Assembly (NCBI GenBank): GCA_034766995.1
Contig: CM068315.1
Location: 54,749,556 to 54,813,555 of the forward strand
Direction: 5' to 3'
Length of the DNA stretch: 64,000 bases
Source of the DNA: Acanthacorydalis orientalis
Lineage: Eukaryota; Arthropoda; Insecta; Megaloptera; Corydalidae
Positions 34,849 through 46,954 of this stretch are shown here, piece by piece. The position numbers were made by a program, and so were the translations under genes. The first letter of the stretch is position 1. The number at the start of each line of letters is the position of its first letter. The notes beneath the pieces were generated by a model. That model was not told the DNA's origin. It saw only the letters and a list, made by a program, of their open reading frames with translations, and made no database searches.

Positions 34849-35639
34849 AACATTTTGAAGTATATTTAATTGAAGTTTCTTGAATACGGCCTTATTTAAT
34901 TACAGCAAAATAAATGCGGACTTCCGGCATAAAAAATTTCTCCACCGCTGGCTTAGTATGTTGATTATATTACAGAAAGCAAATACAAATGTAGACAACT
35001 GAAACTATATTAGACTTGGAATATTTTTACAATAATCTGATATAATTATATACTTGAACTGACGTAATTATAACTTATTTTAAATTAACTTATTGTAACC
35101 ATAAAACTGCCATTATAGACAATAAATATAAAAAAAAACTATAATATAAACTCATTTTTAAATAAGTTCATGAAAGTTCCGAAACTTGATATAAATTTTC
35201 ATTTATGATGGAAATCGAATAAAACTGAAAATCAATATCGAATGAATAAAAATATTCAAACTAAGAATTTCTGCTCACTCTTGGAGAATTCTTGAAAATT
35301 GGGTTATGTTTGAAAATATTGAACGTACATTTAAAGCGAAGTAGAAATTCTTGGAAAAATATGATAATATAGAAAAATATACGAATAAATTTTCCGTGCA
35401 TTTAGTAATATGAATTCGTTTCCTTCATAATATAATTTGGGTACTCATTACAAAACAAATTTCATGTTATAAGAGTTACACGTTGTGTTCTTTCGAAATA
35501 TCAAGAGATGAAACGTTGAAATAATGTAATTGAATTTCAGAACTCAGTCGACATTTTAATAACACGACGATAATAAAATAAAATTATAATAATATGAATC
35601 ACGTTTCCGTTCGCTATGAAAAATAGTCACTCCCTCGTG

Positions 35640-35935
35640 ATTATTTTCCATTACTGCGATGTGAGTTTAATCAACACATTGTCCCCGGCAGCAGGAAATG
35701 CATCTCACTGATTTCTGCACCACTTGACCAGGCGGTGGAGTCTGTATTATTCGGTCTGGTTGGATTTGAAGGAGCGGGTTATGAGGGACAGAGTTAGGAT
35801 GCGGTCATGATGGCGGGCTTTGTGTACGCGCGACATAATTGTCCGATAGTGGTCAACGAAAGGATGATAGCAGAGTATATGGGGAAAACAGTTTCAGCAT
35901 CACAACGTCACTGCATATCGTCCATTTCGGTTTAA
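35640..35935 (+). other. GC-richer segment with a 42-codon frame
   Basis: About 300 bp of balanced composition in an AT-rich region. ATG at 35807 opens 42 codons to TAA at 35933-35935, reading MMAGFVYARHNCPIVVNERM and ending HCISSISV. No family is recognised. It could be a first exon, a small ORF or a conserved regulatory segment. Confidence 0.3.
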
Positions 35936-36285
35936 TCATTTGCGAATTCATTTGTATGCCCGTTGTGTTTTGTCACATCAGTTCATGTGCTTAATGTAAA
36001 ATATTGGATTTGTTTATAATACAATTGGGGATTTTTGTTCCACTTTGTACTATAATTTATCATAACGCTCCGTTTATTTAAATACCGAATTATAACAAAT
36101 ATCATGACAGATCTGTATGCGACGCACATTCATCAAGAAAAAATAAAAAATTGAAAATTGACCGAATCGTGGAATTATATATTTCAACGTAAAATTTGTT
36201 TCAAATAACACAGTTTCCATTAATGTCAGCATATTCTATTATTAAATGTACACCAGATTATTATAATTTCCCATTATGCTCGGTT

Positions 36286-36305
36286 ACAGTAGAACTCTGG
36301 CATTT
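36286..36305 (+). mobile_element. Solo pogo/Tigger-like end
   Basis: TACAGTAGAACTCTGGCATT matches the inward reading of the 6470 terminus (TACAGTAGAACTCCAATT). No partner end is visible nearby. Confidence 0.45.
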
Positions 36306-36639
36306 TTTTTTATTTTTTTTTTGTAACCCACAAATTAATTAAAAAGGATCAATAATTCATTATTAGATAATGTCATAATTACCAATGACAAATAAATGAT
36401 AATATAGTTGAAAATATTTTTAATTTGATGTGTATGTCAATATTTAATCCAATCGTATATTTGAAATATACATTAATACACGTGTACATTTTAACAAAGA
36501 CAATTGAAATAGCAATAATAGAAAATGGTTAAATATGTCCCACACAAAATATTCAATTATTTCCTAGCATGGTTTTCTATATATTTTATATGTGAAAAAA
36601 ACTTATGAGTATGTGTTAAGAATATATTTACATAAATTA

Positions 36640-36740
36640 ATTTATTTGCATAAACAACAATCGAAAATGGTCAGTAGTCAATTTTTAATCAAGAAATTTT
36701 TGGAGAAGTGAAAATTTCATTTATAAAGTGAATTTAGCTA
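36640..36740. mobile_element. MITE-A fragment
   Basis: AACAATCGAAAATGGTCAGT, AGTCAATTTTTAATCAAGAA, then ATTTCATTTATAAAGTGAAT, which is the right half of MITE-A. It is more diverged than the other copies. Confidence 0.35.
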
Positions 36741-37592
36741 CAGTAACAAAAATTATATATTGTGAAGTATATTTTCGTTTGCATAAATATCAATAAAAAA
36801 TAGACGTTTATATAAATTGGCGATTTATAAAAGAAATTGAAAAAGTAAAAGAAACTGACAAGTCCGGTTATTTGATATAAATAACGTTATAAAGAAAATC
36901 ATGTAAATGCTTCTTAAAGATGGATTTCAATTGTCAAATCATTTATTTCGAAATCAGAAGAAAGAGAAATCTGAAAAGAAATATTAGAAATTAAATATTT
37001 TTAAATTAGGCATAAAAATTTATATAAATTACACAGATAATCATTCATTTACAATCGACGAGATTCGACCAAACAAAAGCTGTAAAATTTTTAACAGTGC
37101 CGTTTAAACCACGGCAAACAAAAAACTACGCAGTATGGTCAAGGGCAATTTATTTTCATAAAAAAATATACAATTTTTGTTGCAACACGCTCGACTACTT
37201 TTAATTACTCGAAAGAAGCTTATTAACAATTAGTATAATTGCTCGTTATCTCAAATGATTAAAGTTTTCATTATTCATATAATAAGCGTGAAAAAGCCAT
37301 TATGACGACAAATAAAATCAAAGCAGAAGTTTTTTTTTTTTTTTTGTTAGATAATTTCAACATTCATCATCTTTGACACAGCTCGGGTCAACAATAAAAA
37401 ACAAAACTGCTCTCATAAAGAACACAAAAGAAAATTCAAACAAACCGGTGAAAAAAATTCACGTACATAAACGTCAATTTAAAATTTATGAGTTTGTACG
37501 CAAAACAGAATCAATTAAAATTGGGATCTCGTTAATTACGCCAGGACTTACTGAAGAGACCCTTTTTTATAACTCGCCTGTCCTGTACTTGT

Positions 37593-37596
<4 letters not shown>

Positions 37597-37643
<47 letters not shown>
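37597..37643. repeat. (TA)n microsatellite
   Basis: About 46 bp of TA repeat. Confidence 0.95.
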
Positions 37644-37646
<3 letters not shown>

Positions 37647-37878
37647 CTTTGAACGAAATAGACGCAGCACAGTGGTCGAAATGAAATTTTGTTTGAGAAA
37701 GTTTTCTGTTTAAATAGTCTTTTGCGGGTAAAATAATATTTAATTAATATTTTGCAATGAGTGGGTTTTAAATGTTAACTCTGATGTTTATTTATTATGT
37801 GTAATTACTTTTGCTTTCATATTTAGATTTCGATTTTTTACACGTGCTGATGCCTGTACGATTAAATTTATACATTTC

Positions 37879-37920
37879 TGCGATTCAAGCTATTAATTTT
37901 TGCATTTATTTCAAATTATG

Positions 37921-37987
<67 letters not shown>

Positions 37988-38033
37988 ACATACATAATTT
38001 GAAATAAATGCAAAAATTCATAGCTTGAATCGC
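37879..38033. repeat. Long inverted repeat around a (TA)n core
   Basis: The left arm runs 37879 to about 37924 (TGCGATTCAAGCTATTAATT then TTTGCATTTATTTCAAATTA). The right arm, about 37990-38033, is its reverse complement with one mismatch. The 65-bp spacer is TA repeat with two TG interruptions. Any transcript would fold into a hairpin. Confidence 0.85.
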
Positions 38034-38985
38034 AAAATTATTTGTAATTATTTATCAAAATATTTTTCCCAATACTTAATTATAAATTAACATGATTTTT
38101 CGATCAAATTAGAAGTTGTTTTTTACCGAATTTTTAAATACTGTTCTTATTTCTTAAAAATCATTTATTTAAAATTAAGCATATCAGATTATTTATATTG
38201 CCTTGGTAGTAAACATTGCAAAGATTTGATTGAATAGTTCCTGATTTTGAACCACTCAAACTTAATAGCATTCCATTTACTTTGTATCTTTTTAATGAGT
38301 ACATTAATCTATGTTCCCGCTGATAAGAGTATGGATGTATAATTGTTACATTACTTAATTGATATATATATATATATATATATATAATGGATCTGTAAAT
38401 GTATATGCATGAGTTTATTGTGAATAAGAGACTCGTATTAATGTTTGTGTAATTATTTGAAATGGTTGTATTTTCCTAAGTTGATGGCTATTATTCTATG
38501 ACTACAATTATATGACATATTCTAAACACATTATAAATGCATATATATATATATATATTTGTGTGTATCGAACGTATAAATATAGAGACAGCTTTTATTA
38601 TTCTCTTGACATTACGACTGAATGCATTTCTGTTAGAGAACTTATCATTTATTAAAATCTTTTATTATTCTGTTTCTTTTTATATATAAAAGCTTCCGAA
38701 ACTCCTGTAGTTTTTAATTTTTTTTTCTTTTTATTATATTTCTACTGTACAGTGTCTATATTTTTTGCAAATATCTTGGAGAGGTTTAGAATTTGTCAAA
38801 TAAGTAATAGAAACTGTTTTAAACTGTATACTTTTTCATGATTAATTTTATAAAATTTCACGACAAGTTTGTTATATAGTTCGAATGTGGTACTTTTTTA
38901 ATGTTTAAGAAAAGTATAAATAAATAAATTTAGATAATATTGATTAGATATAAACACTTTTCTTAACCTTAAATTTCTTTTTTTA

Positions 38986-39045
38986 TATACCAGGGAACTC
39001 CGCCATCACTCTCTTCACTTGCCGATCACGAGGGAAAGGTTGAGT
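38986..39045 (+). repeat. GC-rich dispersed motif, copy 3
   Basis: CAGGGAACTCCGCCATCACT then CTCTTCACTTGCCGATCACG resembles the 7.95-kb copy. It is followed by a purine-rich GAGAGAGACCGAGATAGATAG run. Confidence 0.4.
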
Positions 39046-39531
39046 GTGATACACAGAGAGAGACCGAGATAGATAGATTTTATCGTAGCTATACAATGTA
39101 AATTCACAAAATTGAATAAATAAAATTTATTTATTTTCAGTTGACATTCTAACCATTTTGTAGATTATACACATATCTATTGTTCTATTTATCTAACTAG
39201 TTAATTAAAGAGGTCCGTTATTTACATCTATCTCTTTGATCTACCCTCATGTAATCTAACATGAAGCTCCGAATTTCTCAGTTTGTGTTCTTTTTTATTT
39301 ACTTTTTTATTTTTTTTCACTTCTCGTACACACACAAATGTGTGTATATGGAGTTGCACAATTTGTTAATATTTTAGAAATTATATTTTTCATTCGGTTT
39401 TATTTCTAATTATCATTCAATATTATTTTAAACATATCTATAGAGAAAATATTTACGTCTAACAAGTTGAGGAAGAATTATGTGCGAAGTATTTATGTAG
39501 TTATGAATGTTTTACATCGATTATATTTTTA

Positions 39532-39535
<4 letters not shown>

Positions 39536-39578
<43 letters not shown>
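39536..39578. repeat. (TA)n microsatellite
   Basis: About 42 bp of TA repeat. Confidence 0.95.
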
Positions 39579-39583
<5 letters not shown>

Positions 39584-39816
39584 TTAATGTATATATGTAA
39601 TGTATATTTTTTTTACATTTTGTAGGATGAAAGAATAATTCATTTTCTAAAGTATCTGTTATTCAAACTTTTTCAAAAAAATTTAATAAATAATATAATG
39701 TTTATTTATAATCAGCAGTTAGTTTATTTGAAATGCAAATATATACGGAGATATATTAATATTTTTTTTAATTATACTAAGATGAAAGTTATATTGATTA
39801 TTGTTAATTACATAAT

Positions 39817-39880
<64 letters not shown>
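39817..39880. repeat. (TA)n microsatellite
   Basis: About 62 bp of TA, interrupted once by CATA, followed by TAGATAGATAG. Confidence 0.95.
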
Positions 39881-39883
<3 letters not shown>

Positions 39884-40410
39884 AGGCAGATAAATAGATA
39901 GATAGATATAAATGTTGAGTATTCATTTTAATACGTTTAAGGAAATTAACCAGTATATAACTCGAATTGAGGTACAAAAAAAATTGATACACACACATCA
40001 CATTACAAACACGTCTTAGTATACAATCTAAAATCGTAAACTTCACATTAAACAAGTTAGGCGTCAAGTTACACTGCAACTTTGTATATGTTGCAAATGT
40101 CGGTTATTCGTTATGTTGTAGATATTCACAAATATACATTTTTATAGCTTTTGTAAAGCAATAACAGAGTTATATTTATAGATTATTATGGTATATAATG
40201 TACTTTATATATATATATATATATAATGTATGTACGTTTTATGATCTTATAACAAATTTATGATTATTAAAATTATTCATAATTTTATATGAAAAATAAT
40301 TACATTTATAAAATAATTTTATTCAATGCTAGAGTTAATTTTCATTTTAATTATTCTGATGTTTTGAAAATAACTGCACTGTTAAGTGATGTTTTTCAAA
40401 TTATTTAACC

Positions 40411-40480
40411 AAACTGATAGTATAGCGGATAAACTGTCAGTTTCTTGAGTTTGTACCAAATGATTCGAATCCTTTATATT
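40411..40480 (+). other. tRNA-like sequence or SINE head
   Basis: An A-box-like TAGTATAGCGG (40418-40428) and a B-box-like GATTCGAATCC (40462-40472) start 44 bases apart, the spacing of RNA polymerase III tRNA promoters. The phrase GATAGTATAG also occurs in insect tRNA-Asp, and CTGTCAG could be its anticodon loop, though it is then displaced by about 8 bases. The acceptor stem does not pair, so this is a tRNA pseudogene or a SINE head, not a functional tRNA. Confidence 0.35.
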
Positions 40481-40548
40481 AATGTATTTCTTTATCGAAA
40501 TTTAAAATCAGTTATTTTAATAAAATTGTCCTTATTTCATGTTTTTGC

Positions 40549-40572
40549 TATATATATATATATATATATATA
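40549..40572. repeat. (TA)n tract at a transposon boundary
   Basis: TA repeat ending exactly where the IS630-like element begins. Confidence 0.9.
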
Positions 40573-41848
40573 GGTTTTCCAATAAGGACGCATTTTTTTA
40601 ATTTTAAATAAAACACAAAATTTGAGATACAATTTCAAGTTTCTTTATTGTAAATAATAGTTGGGAGTATGCCATTAATAAATGAAAAATAATATCGTGT
40701 AAGTGATCGCCGTGTGATTTCATACCAGTAACCATTTTTGTTAAATTTTTCAATAACATCCTTACACAACTGGGGCTCTATCTCACCAATTATTCTTAGA
40801 TTTTATTTCTTAGGTCGATTTTTTTTTAGGATTATTGGCGTACGCCTGGCTTTTGACGTGACCCTAAAAAAGTATTCCAACGGTGTTTAGAGACATTAAT
40901 TGATCTCGATGGTCAATTAATGTCTCCATTTCTGGAAATAATGCGACCAAGAAATTTCGTTCTCAATAAATCAATTGTTTCACTAGCTGTGTAATTTGTT
41001 GCACCGTCCTAATATAACTACATATCTTACAGATCAATATCATCCAATTATGACCACAAAAAATGGTTATCATGTTTTTGTATCTTTCTCCATTCACAGT
41101 AATCAATAAACTAGGATAATTATCAAAAAAACTAATGACCCATGACTCTACCGGACCAAAGTGCGCACGAAACAGTTACTCTTTCAGTATGCAGAGGCTT
41201 CTCAACAATCACTTTCGGATTTTCTTCACCCCAGATTCGGAAGTTTTGCTTGTCAACGTGACCAGAAAGATCGAAATGACCCTCGTCGCTAAAGATGACT
41301 TTTTCAGAAAAACCGTGTTGTTGTTCCAGTATCCAATTAACATCTCCGACCCAGTGAATGATTTGCTGGTTTCAGTTCTTGTGTTAATTTAATTTTATAA
41401 GCAATCATCAATAAATCCTTATCCAAAATATGCTATTGCCTTATCCAAAAGGCCAATTTCTGTGAACGTCATAGAATCGACATTCCTGACTCTTCCGATA
41501 CACTTTTAGGAACGAATTCAATATTTTCATCAAAACTAGCACTACGAACACATGTTCATGTCTCTTTATCTTTAACCCATCCAGTCTTTTCAAATTTACT
41601 CACTAATCGAAGAATTGTTGATTCAAATGGACGAGTATGCCGAGAATAAATGTTATTAATGAAATGTATTTTTTATAGAACACCATTTTCACAATACAGT
41701 TGTATTATTTCATTACGTTGTTTTGTTATATACGAAGCTGTAAATAAAAATGTCAATGTCAAAACTGAATAAATATCAAAAAATGCAGCTGTTAGTTTGA
41801 CATCTGTCAAATACAACCTCTTAAAAATTGCGTCCCTATTGACAAACC
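40573..41848 (-). mobile_element. IS630/Tc1-type transposon with both ends
   Basis: The left end is GGTTTTCCAATAAGGACGCA. The right end read inward is GGTTTGTCAATAGGGACGCA (17 of 20 identical). The 1,276-bp length is normal for a complete Tc1/mariner-superfamily element. The left flank is a (TA)n tract, and the right flank enters another at 41855. The only coding content is a broken transposase on the minus strand. Confidence 0.85.
40640..41690 (-). pseudogene. IS630/Tc1-like transposase, broken
   Basis: Minus-strand frames give, in order, FSRHTRPFESTILRLVSKFE and KTGWVKDKE (DNA-binding region); WILEQQHGFSEKVIFSDEGH (first catalytic Asp in FSDE); IWGEENPKVIVEKPLHTERV; CALWSGRVMG; a decayed stretch ending DGATNYTA (second Asp); LGRIISRNGDIN; then FLGSRQKPGVRQ and the tail EKFNKNGYWYEITRRSLTRY. 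The piece from 41392 to 41135 is open. At least five stops or frameshifts lie elsewhere. It is close to full length but inactive, and could still be cross-mobilised only if a related active copy exists elsewhere. Confidence 0.8.
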
Positions 41849-41854
41849 GTTTAT

Positions 41855-41877
41855 TTATATATATATATATATATATC
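41855..41877. repeat. (TA)n tract at the right transposon boundary
   Basis: About 22 bp of TA starting 7 bp beyond the right end of the element. Confidence 0.9.
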
Positions 41878-41879
41878 AT

Positions 41880-43490
41880 AAAAGAAATCATAAAAGAGGC
41901 CTTTATCCACCAGTGGATTCACAAAGGCGGATGATAATATATCTTTTATCAAATAGTTCAATATTAACATTTTTAACAATCAATTTACACAACAAAAATT
42001 CGCAATATGTAAAGCTTAAAAAAAGTAAATTTAAACTAGCAAATATAATATAATTATTCAGTTATTAAAAAATAATATTTTTAATCATTTTATCTCCGTT
42101 AGCATTATATTTATCTTAAAATGATATCTCATTTGACAATCAAATAATTTGAGAAAGTTAATCAGTATTCAAAAGTGTCGTCTAATAACTTATTCTATAC
42201 CATAAATGGGTTTATTGGAATCCTATTTAAACTCTTTTTGCAATATCTAAAATCGGAAATTTATAATTTCTTTTCAGTACCTTAAAATATATCTTCTTTT
42301 ATAAATGTGTATATGTTTCTTCCCTTTCTTAAAGAAGTAGTTTAATTAAATAAAATGAATTTAAAAGGAAAAACATAAAAAAATATTTTAAACCATTAGT
42401 GTTTTTTTTTACTTTGGTTCTTTCTTTCTTGTCACCTGCGCATATATATATTCACATCTCACTCTCACACGCATATATATATATATATAATATTTTTTAT
42501 ATTCCTTAATTTAGTTTTATGATCATTCACGCACTGTAGTAAATTAGCCCATGTGAAATGACAGAAAGAAATCAAGAAAAGAAAAATATTTCCTGCGGGA
42601 GTTATAAAAATTCACCTGGGCTCTTACCACAGTGGAAACACAACGAATCTCTTTTTTATTATCTTTTTTGCCATTCAATAGTCTTCCTTTATTAAATTAT
42701 ACAATTATACTTTTAAAACAACTGTAAAATATTTCATATTCCTTACATAACCTACAATGACTATTTTTTTAGAAAATATATTTTACTCTATTTGAATACT
42801 TTCATGTATTATAATTTAAATATTTATTTTAATAATTATTGATATTTATATCAAAGATTTTTTTTATTAAAATGTATGAATAAATATACGCCTAGATAAT
42901 ATATATATATATATATATATATATCATTATATAATTTCAATATGTTTTCGAATTCTCGAATTACATATTTAGTATATACTTTTGTTTGTTAATTATGTTT
43001 TGCTTCAGACATCATAAATATTTGATTCAGTACGTGAAACTAGTTTGATTAATTAAAACATTACACGTACTACTTATACGTTCAGTATTAGTGTTTCTGA
43101 AATTCATCAAGCAAATAGTTAACTTTTAACAGCTTGTTTGTTGTGATTTTGCGACATTAAAGTTTTAGCACAATTTCTATCGTGTTCAAACTTGAATCGT
43201 TAACACAGCAGAACTTTGATTAGCAGTCTTCTTGTATTCGTTATATACATGTCATAAATATTGAAGTGTACGTCGTTGTACTGTTAGTGTAACAGACAGT
43301 TCGTAATTACAACTCGATGCTGCTGGTTTCGTTCTGTTATTCTGTTTATGGCTGCTTGTTTAGGAAGATAAGTACGAGAATGTTTAATGCGAAACGAAAG
43401 TTAGACAACGCAGAAATTGATTTAATCATTTTGAACAAGGACACGCACACATATATGTGTTCGTATTCATTATCTTCTAGAATCAAAGAA
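41880..43490. other. Gene-poor AT-rich stretch
   Basis: Microsatellites at 42.47 and 42.90 kb. No gene recognised. Confidence 0.5.
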
Positions 43491-43494
43491 AATG

Positions 43495-44028
43495 TTGGAT
43501 TGGTAGAAAAATAATTGCGGTTCATGACCTTCACATTCATATACATTTTTATCAGCTGACGTTTAACTTTTGTACAAGTTCTCGAATTGTTGTGCGTGGT
43601 TCTGATTCAACTAACTCCTTCAGTTAGTCGTTATGAACCGAAAAAAGACACCCGAGACATTTTCACCTTCAACTTCGTCAACCTTCACTTTCGTCCCCAA
43701 ATTTTTAAAACCACCCCTGCACCCTACTTTTCTTAACAGTACCCACACTAAAATCATCATTTAGTTTACAAGCAGTTTCTACTGTTTTATCATGTGTTCT
43801 GAATTCATACAAAAAATACTCTTATTTGGTTCTTTTACATCTTTAATTCAATAGTCGAATTTGAACCAAATTAATAATAAAACTAAAGGCAATGTTACCA
43901 AAATACAGACCGAAAAATGTACTTTAAAATGATATTAACATGAATATGATGAAATGGCACTTAATTGAAAAAAAACTAAAGTTAGAATTCAGAAAACAAA
44001 AACCTGAATTATTTTCCTATCAACCTAA
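43495..44028 (-). mobile_element. Mariner deletion derivative 1 (534 bp)
   Basis: The left end read inward is TTGGATTGGTAGAAAAATAA. The right end read inward is TTAGGTTGATAGGAAAATAA. On the minus strand the family leader leads to a broken N-terminal transposase (IRVFFVYEFRTHDKTVETAC, KLNDDFSVGTVKKSRVQGWF, then HNDQLKELVESEPRTTIREL). The reading stops in the helix-turn-helix region and passes straight to the 3' end via GTATATGAATGTGAAGGTCA. The whole catalytic domain is deleted. Confidence 0.8.
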
Positions 44029-45560
44029 TAATAATGTGACATATTCGAACGCAATAAGGAGTGAAAATAATTTGAATATATTATAATTAGTAATAAGGCG
44101 TTAATTTTGAACTATTTTTAAATATGTTTATAAAATATAATGTTAACATAAAATACATGTTTTTTATAAAATATTTAAAAAAAATTGGAACGGTCTGTTG
44201 ATCTACTGGAAATTACTGTATAATATTAGAAATTTAATTAGTTTTAACAAGAGTCTATTGAACAAAAAAAAGCACACAATAACGCTTTTAACACTTTTCA
44301 TTAAAATACACAGTACGTACAAAAGTCGTTTAAATGCCTTAAAATTCGAAAGACGCAAGCGTCAATTTCCATCGGTTCTACTAGACAACTTGTTCCGTAC
44401 TTTGCAAATCGGGTGATTACATGGCTCCACCAATCTCATGTTCCAAGGTTCGTATACGGCCGCGCACAACAAGACCGTATTCGAGTGGGAATCTGTTTGG
44501 ATTTAACTCACGAATATCGACTCTAACAAAACTGTATAGATATAGAATCATATTAAGAAACTTTTGTAACATGATTCAATTAACCTCTCTTTGTTGTATT
44601 ATAAGTTGATTTCTACGGTCTGTAACTGCTCAGTGATCACGTGTAGGTTTGCACTTTTTTCATTTTTTTTTCTTTTTTTTTTAGTTGAGACGATACGGCT
44701 TCCATTTAAGAGTTCATCCAGTTATGAGATGCTAAATTGACGAGAGAATGTTAAATATGCACGGATTTAAAAAGTTCAAATATTTGAAAATCTTATAATG
44801 TCAAGTTACTAGAAGTTTTCAAGTAGATTAAATTGTAAATGAAAAGTAGATTATTACATACTTGTGAAAGTTTTCAAACTGTATAAAAATTATATGTTTA
44901 CATTTACTCTTTATAACGAAAAATTATAAAGAATGTTTCATATATATATATACACACTACATACATTTAAATAATTTTTATATAAAATAATGCAAATTAA
45001 GGTTAATAAACAATTGGAAATATTTTCTTTAAAATAAACCTATCTTTCCAAATTGAATTCTAATTTAAATACATATTTTTTGCAATTTAGTGTAAAAATT
45101 ATATGGATTACTATTAATATTTATGTATGTATATATATATATATATGTATATATGTATTATAAAAATGAAACAGTGAAACAGTTCATGTGGCTTTTATTC
45201 ATTGTCTAATTGGTTGATACTAGTCACCAGATCTGTGTTATAACTGTTTACTATGAATCACGTGATCGAATGATTTTCGCTTTAATTAATTAAAAAAACC
45301 ATCTCCATTAAAACCTTTTTAGGCAACTTTTTAAGCTAGTGCCAAGCTTATTTTTCTTGGGATCGAGTCTGAGATTATCTTTCCCATACCTCGTTGCATT
45401 CTTTCAGTTCTTCTATTCATCAGTAATTTTCTTACTTTGCCATTATTATTTAACTTAGAAACAATTTAAAAAAACCTAAGTACTTGCAAATGGTTCGTTT
45501 ACCCTTCCCATTTCCAGGTGCCTATAGCTCCTTTCGTTGGCAGGTTTGATGTTTTAAGCC
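44029..45560. other. Gene-poor stretch with a GC-richer patch
   Basis: 44340-44540 is richer in GC and CpG (CGTATACGGCCGCGCACAAC). The plus frame from ATG at 44421 reads MAPPISCSKVRIRPRTTRPY, unrecognised and short. 45180-45560 is mixed-composition unique DNA. No gene can be defended. Confidence 0.4.
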
Positions 45561-45629
45561 TGCCTGTTTGTGTCATTATTATAGACCAAGACTATTTAAT
45601 CCTGATCTGATCGATTTCATTATTTTCTG

Positions 45630-45770
45630 TGCAAGAATTCGAGAGCTTGCACGAAAGTTAGGTGTTAGTCATCCAACAGTTCTGGACCTCTTAAAACATT
45701 TAATTAAAAAATCTCTAAATTTATATGAATTTGAAGATAATAAACCGCAATTATTTTTCTACCAACTGAA
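45630..45770 (+). mobile_element. Mariner deletion derivative, 3' part only
   Basis: The plus frame reads IRELARKLGVSHPTVLDLLK, a mariner helix-turn-helix, then passes into TTATATGAATTTGAAGATAA and the 3' end AAACCGCAATTATTTTTCTA then CCAACTGAA. The junction is the same as in the 43.5- and 47.0-kb elements. The 5' half is missing. A (TA)n tract follows at once. Confidence 0.75.
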
Positions 45771-45773
45771 TAC

Positions 45774-45775
<2 letters not shown>

Positions 45776-45825
<50 letters not shown>
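45776..45825. repeat. (TA)n microsatellite at a mariner end
   Basis: About 50 bp of TA, starting 5 bp after the mariner terminus. Confidence 0.95.
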
Positions 45826-45827
<2 letters not shown>

Positions 45828-46274
45828 CTGTTCGTGAGTTATAATGTAATTATGAACATTAATTCAAATCCATTTAAATAAGATATTTCCAGTAAACAAG
45901 ACAGACTTATGTCGAGGATGGCAGCGTTTGTCAGAATATAAACTGACATGATCATTGTCTATAGGTAATTAGAAATGGTAACATGAGCGAAACACAATAT
46001 TCAATGCGGATACCGTAACTCTAAACAAGTCCGACAAAGCTGTGGTCCCGGCGCGCAACCTTGCGCACCCACATTTAATTGTCTTTTAATCGTACCTTAC
46101 CGAATCAGTTGTTAACTTACGAGATATACACCATGCCGTAAATACAACCCTGCAATTATAAGATTAGTTGCCGCTTTGTTCGTGCTACGTTTTCTGTTGT
46201 TTAGTCGTGACTTAATACTTCTTTCAAAGAAGTGTACGCACATCAGAAATTGTAAACAGATAAATCTATGTGTG

Positions 46275-46289
46275 TGTATATATATATAA

Positions 46290-46338
<49 letters not shown>
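46275..46338. repeat. (TA)n microsatellite
   Basis: About 60 bp of TA interrupted by ATGA, with (GT)/(CA) edges in mirror arrangement. Confidence 0.95.
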
Positions 46339-46346
<8 letters not shown>

Positions 46347-46571
46347 TTCATATTATTGTTACATTTGTGTATCAGCATTTGTATAAAAAATATTTTATAA
46401 TATTAAATATAATTAGTAATGATTATCACAAAGAATTTTTTAGATTTCATGGAAATATTACAAAAAATATTCAAGTTAAAACAGAATTTAATAACAATTA
46501 AATACTTTATGACGAAATAAAGAATGAAATTTTATACTGCATACATATTTTACAAATTATTTATTCATCCC

Positions 46572-46750
46572 ACAACCCACAAAAAAAACTGATCAAAAAT
46601 GTATAATAAATTGATATTGACCTTTTTAGATGTTCATTATTGCGTTTCGATGATAATTTTACTCTCAAAGCATCGAGGTACAAAAAAAGAATACAGAAAA
46701 TCTTATGGTTAAGTGAAGGATTCATTTATGAGAATGAATTTATCCACATA
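46572..46750. mobile_element. MITE-A copy 5
   Basis: GATCAAAAATGTATAATAAA, then TTGCGTTTCGATGATAATTT, AAGCATCGAGGTACA and AGTGAAGGATTCATTTATGA. Both halves are recognisable but internally shortened. Confidence 0.5.
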
Positions 46751-46954
46751 TTCTGTTTTCATACACGATTTTTTTTTAAAAAAAATAGATTATTTGAAAT
46801 AATTTAGATTTTTTTAATAAAATAGTATAAGATTAAGATAATGAATTATAAGAATAATTATAATTCAAAATCATTATTATTATAATTAAAAATAATACAG
46901 GAAAAGTTTTTAAATATGAGTGGAAAATAATAATTAGTTTATATTCATTTTTTA

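Larger units (their letters stand above)
36310..40400. other. Gene-poor AT-rich stretch
   Basis: Apart from the repeats listed, nothing was recognised. The frame at 37373-37684 starts without ATG and runs into a (TA)n tract. Confidence 0.5.

Noticed and set aside
44641..44690. Strong polypyrimidine tract ending in TTTTAG, a possible splice acceptor
   Set aside because: The sequence after it is open for only about a dozen codons and no upstream exon with a donor could be paired with it.
45300..45560. Possible LINE 3' fragment (minus reading ERMQRGMGKIISDSIPRKIS)
   Set aside because: No reverse-transcriptase motif and no second copy or tail, so not claimed.
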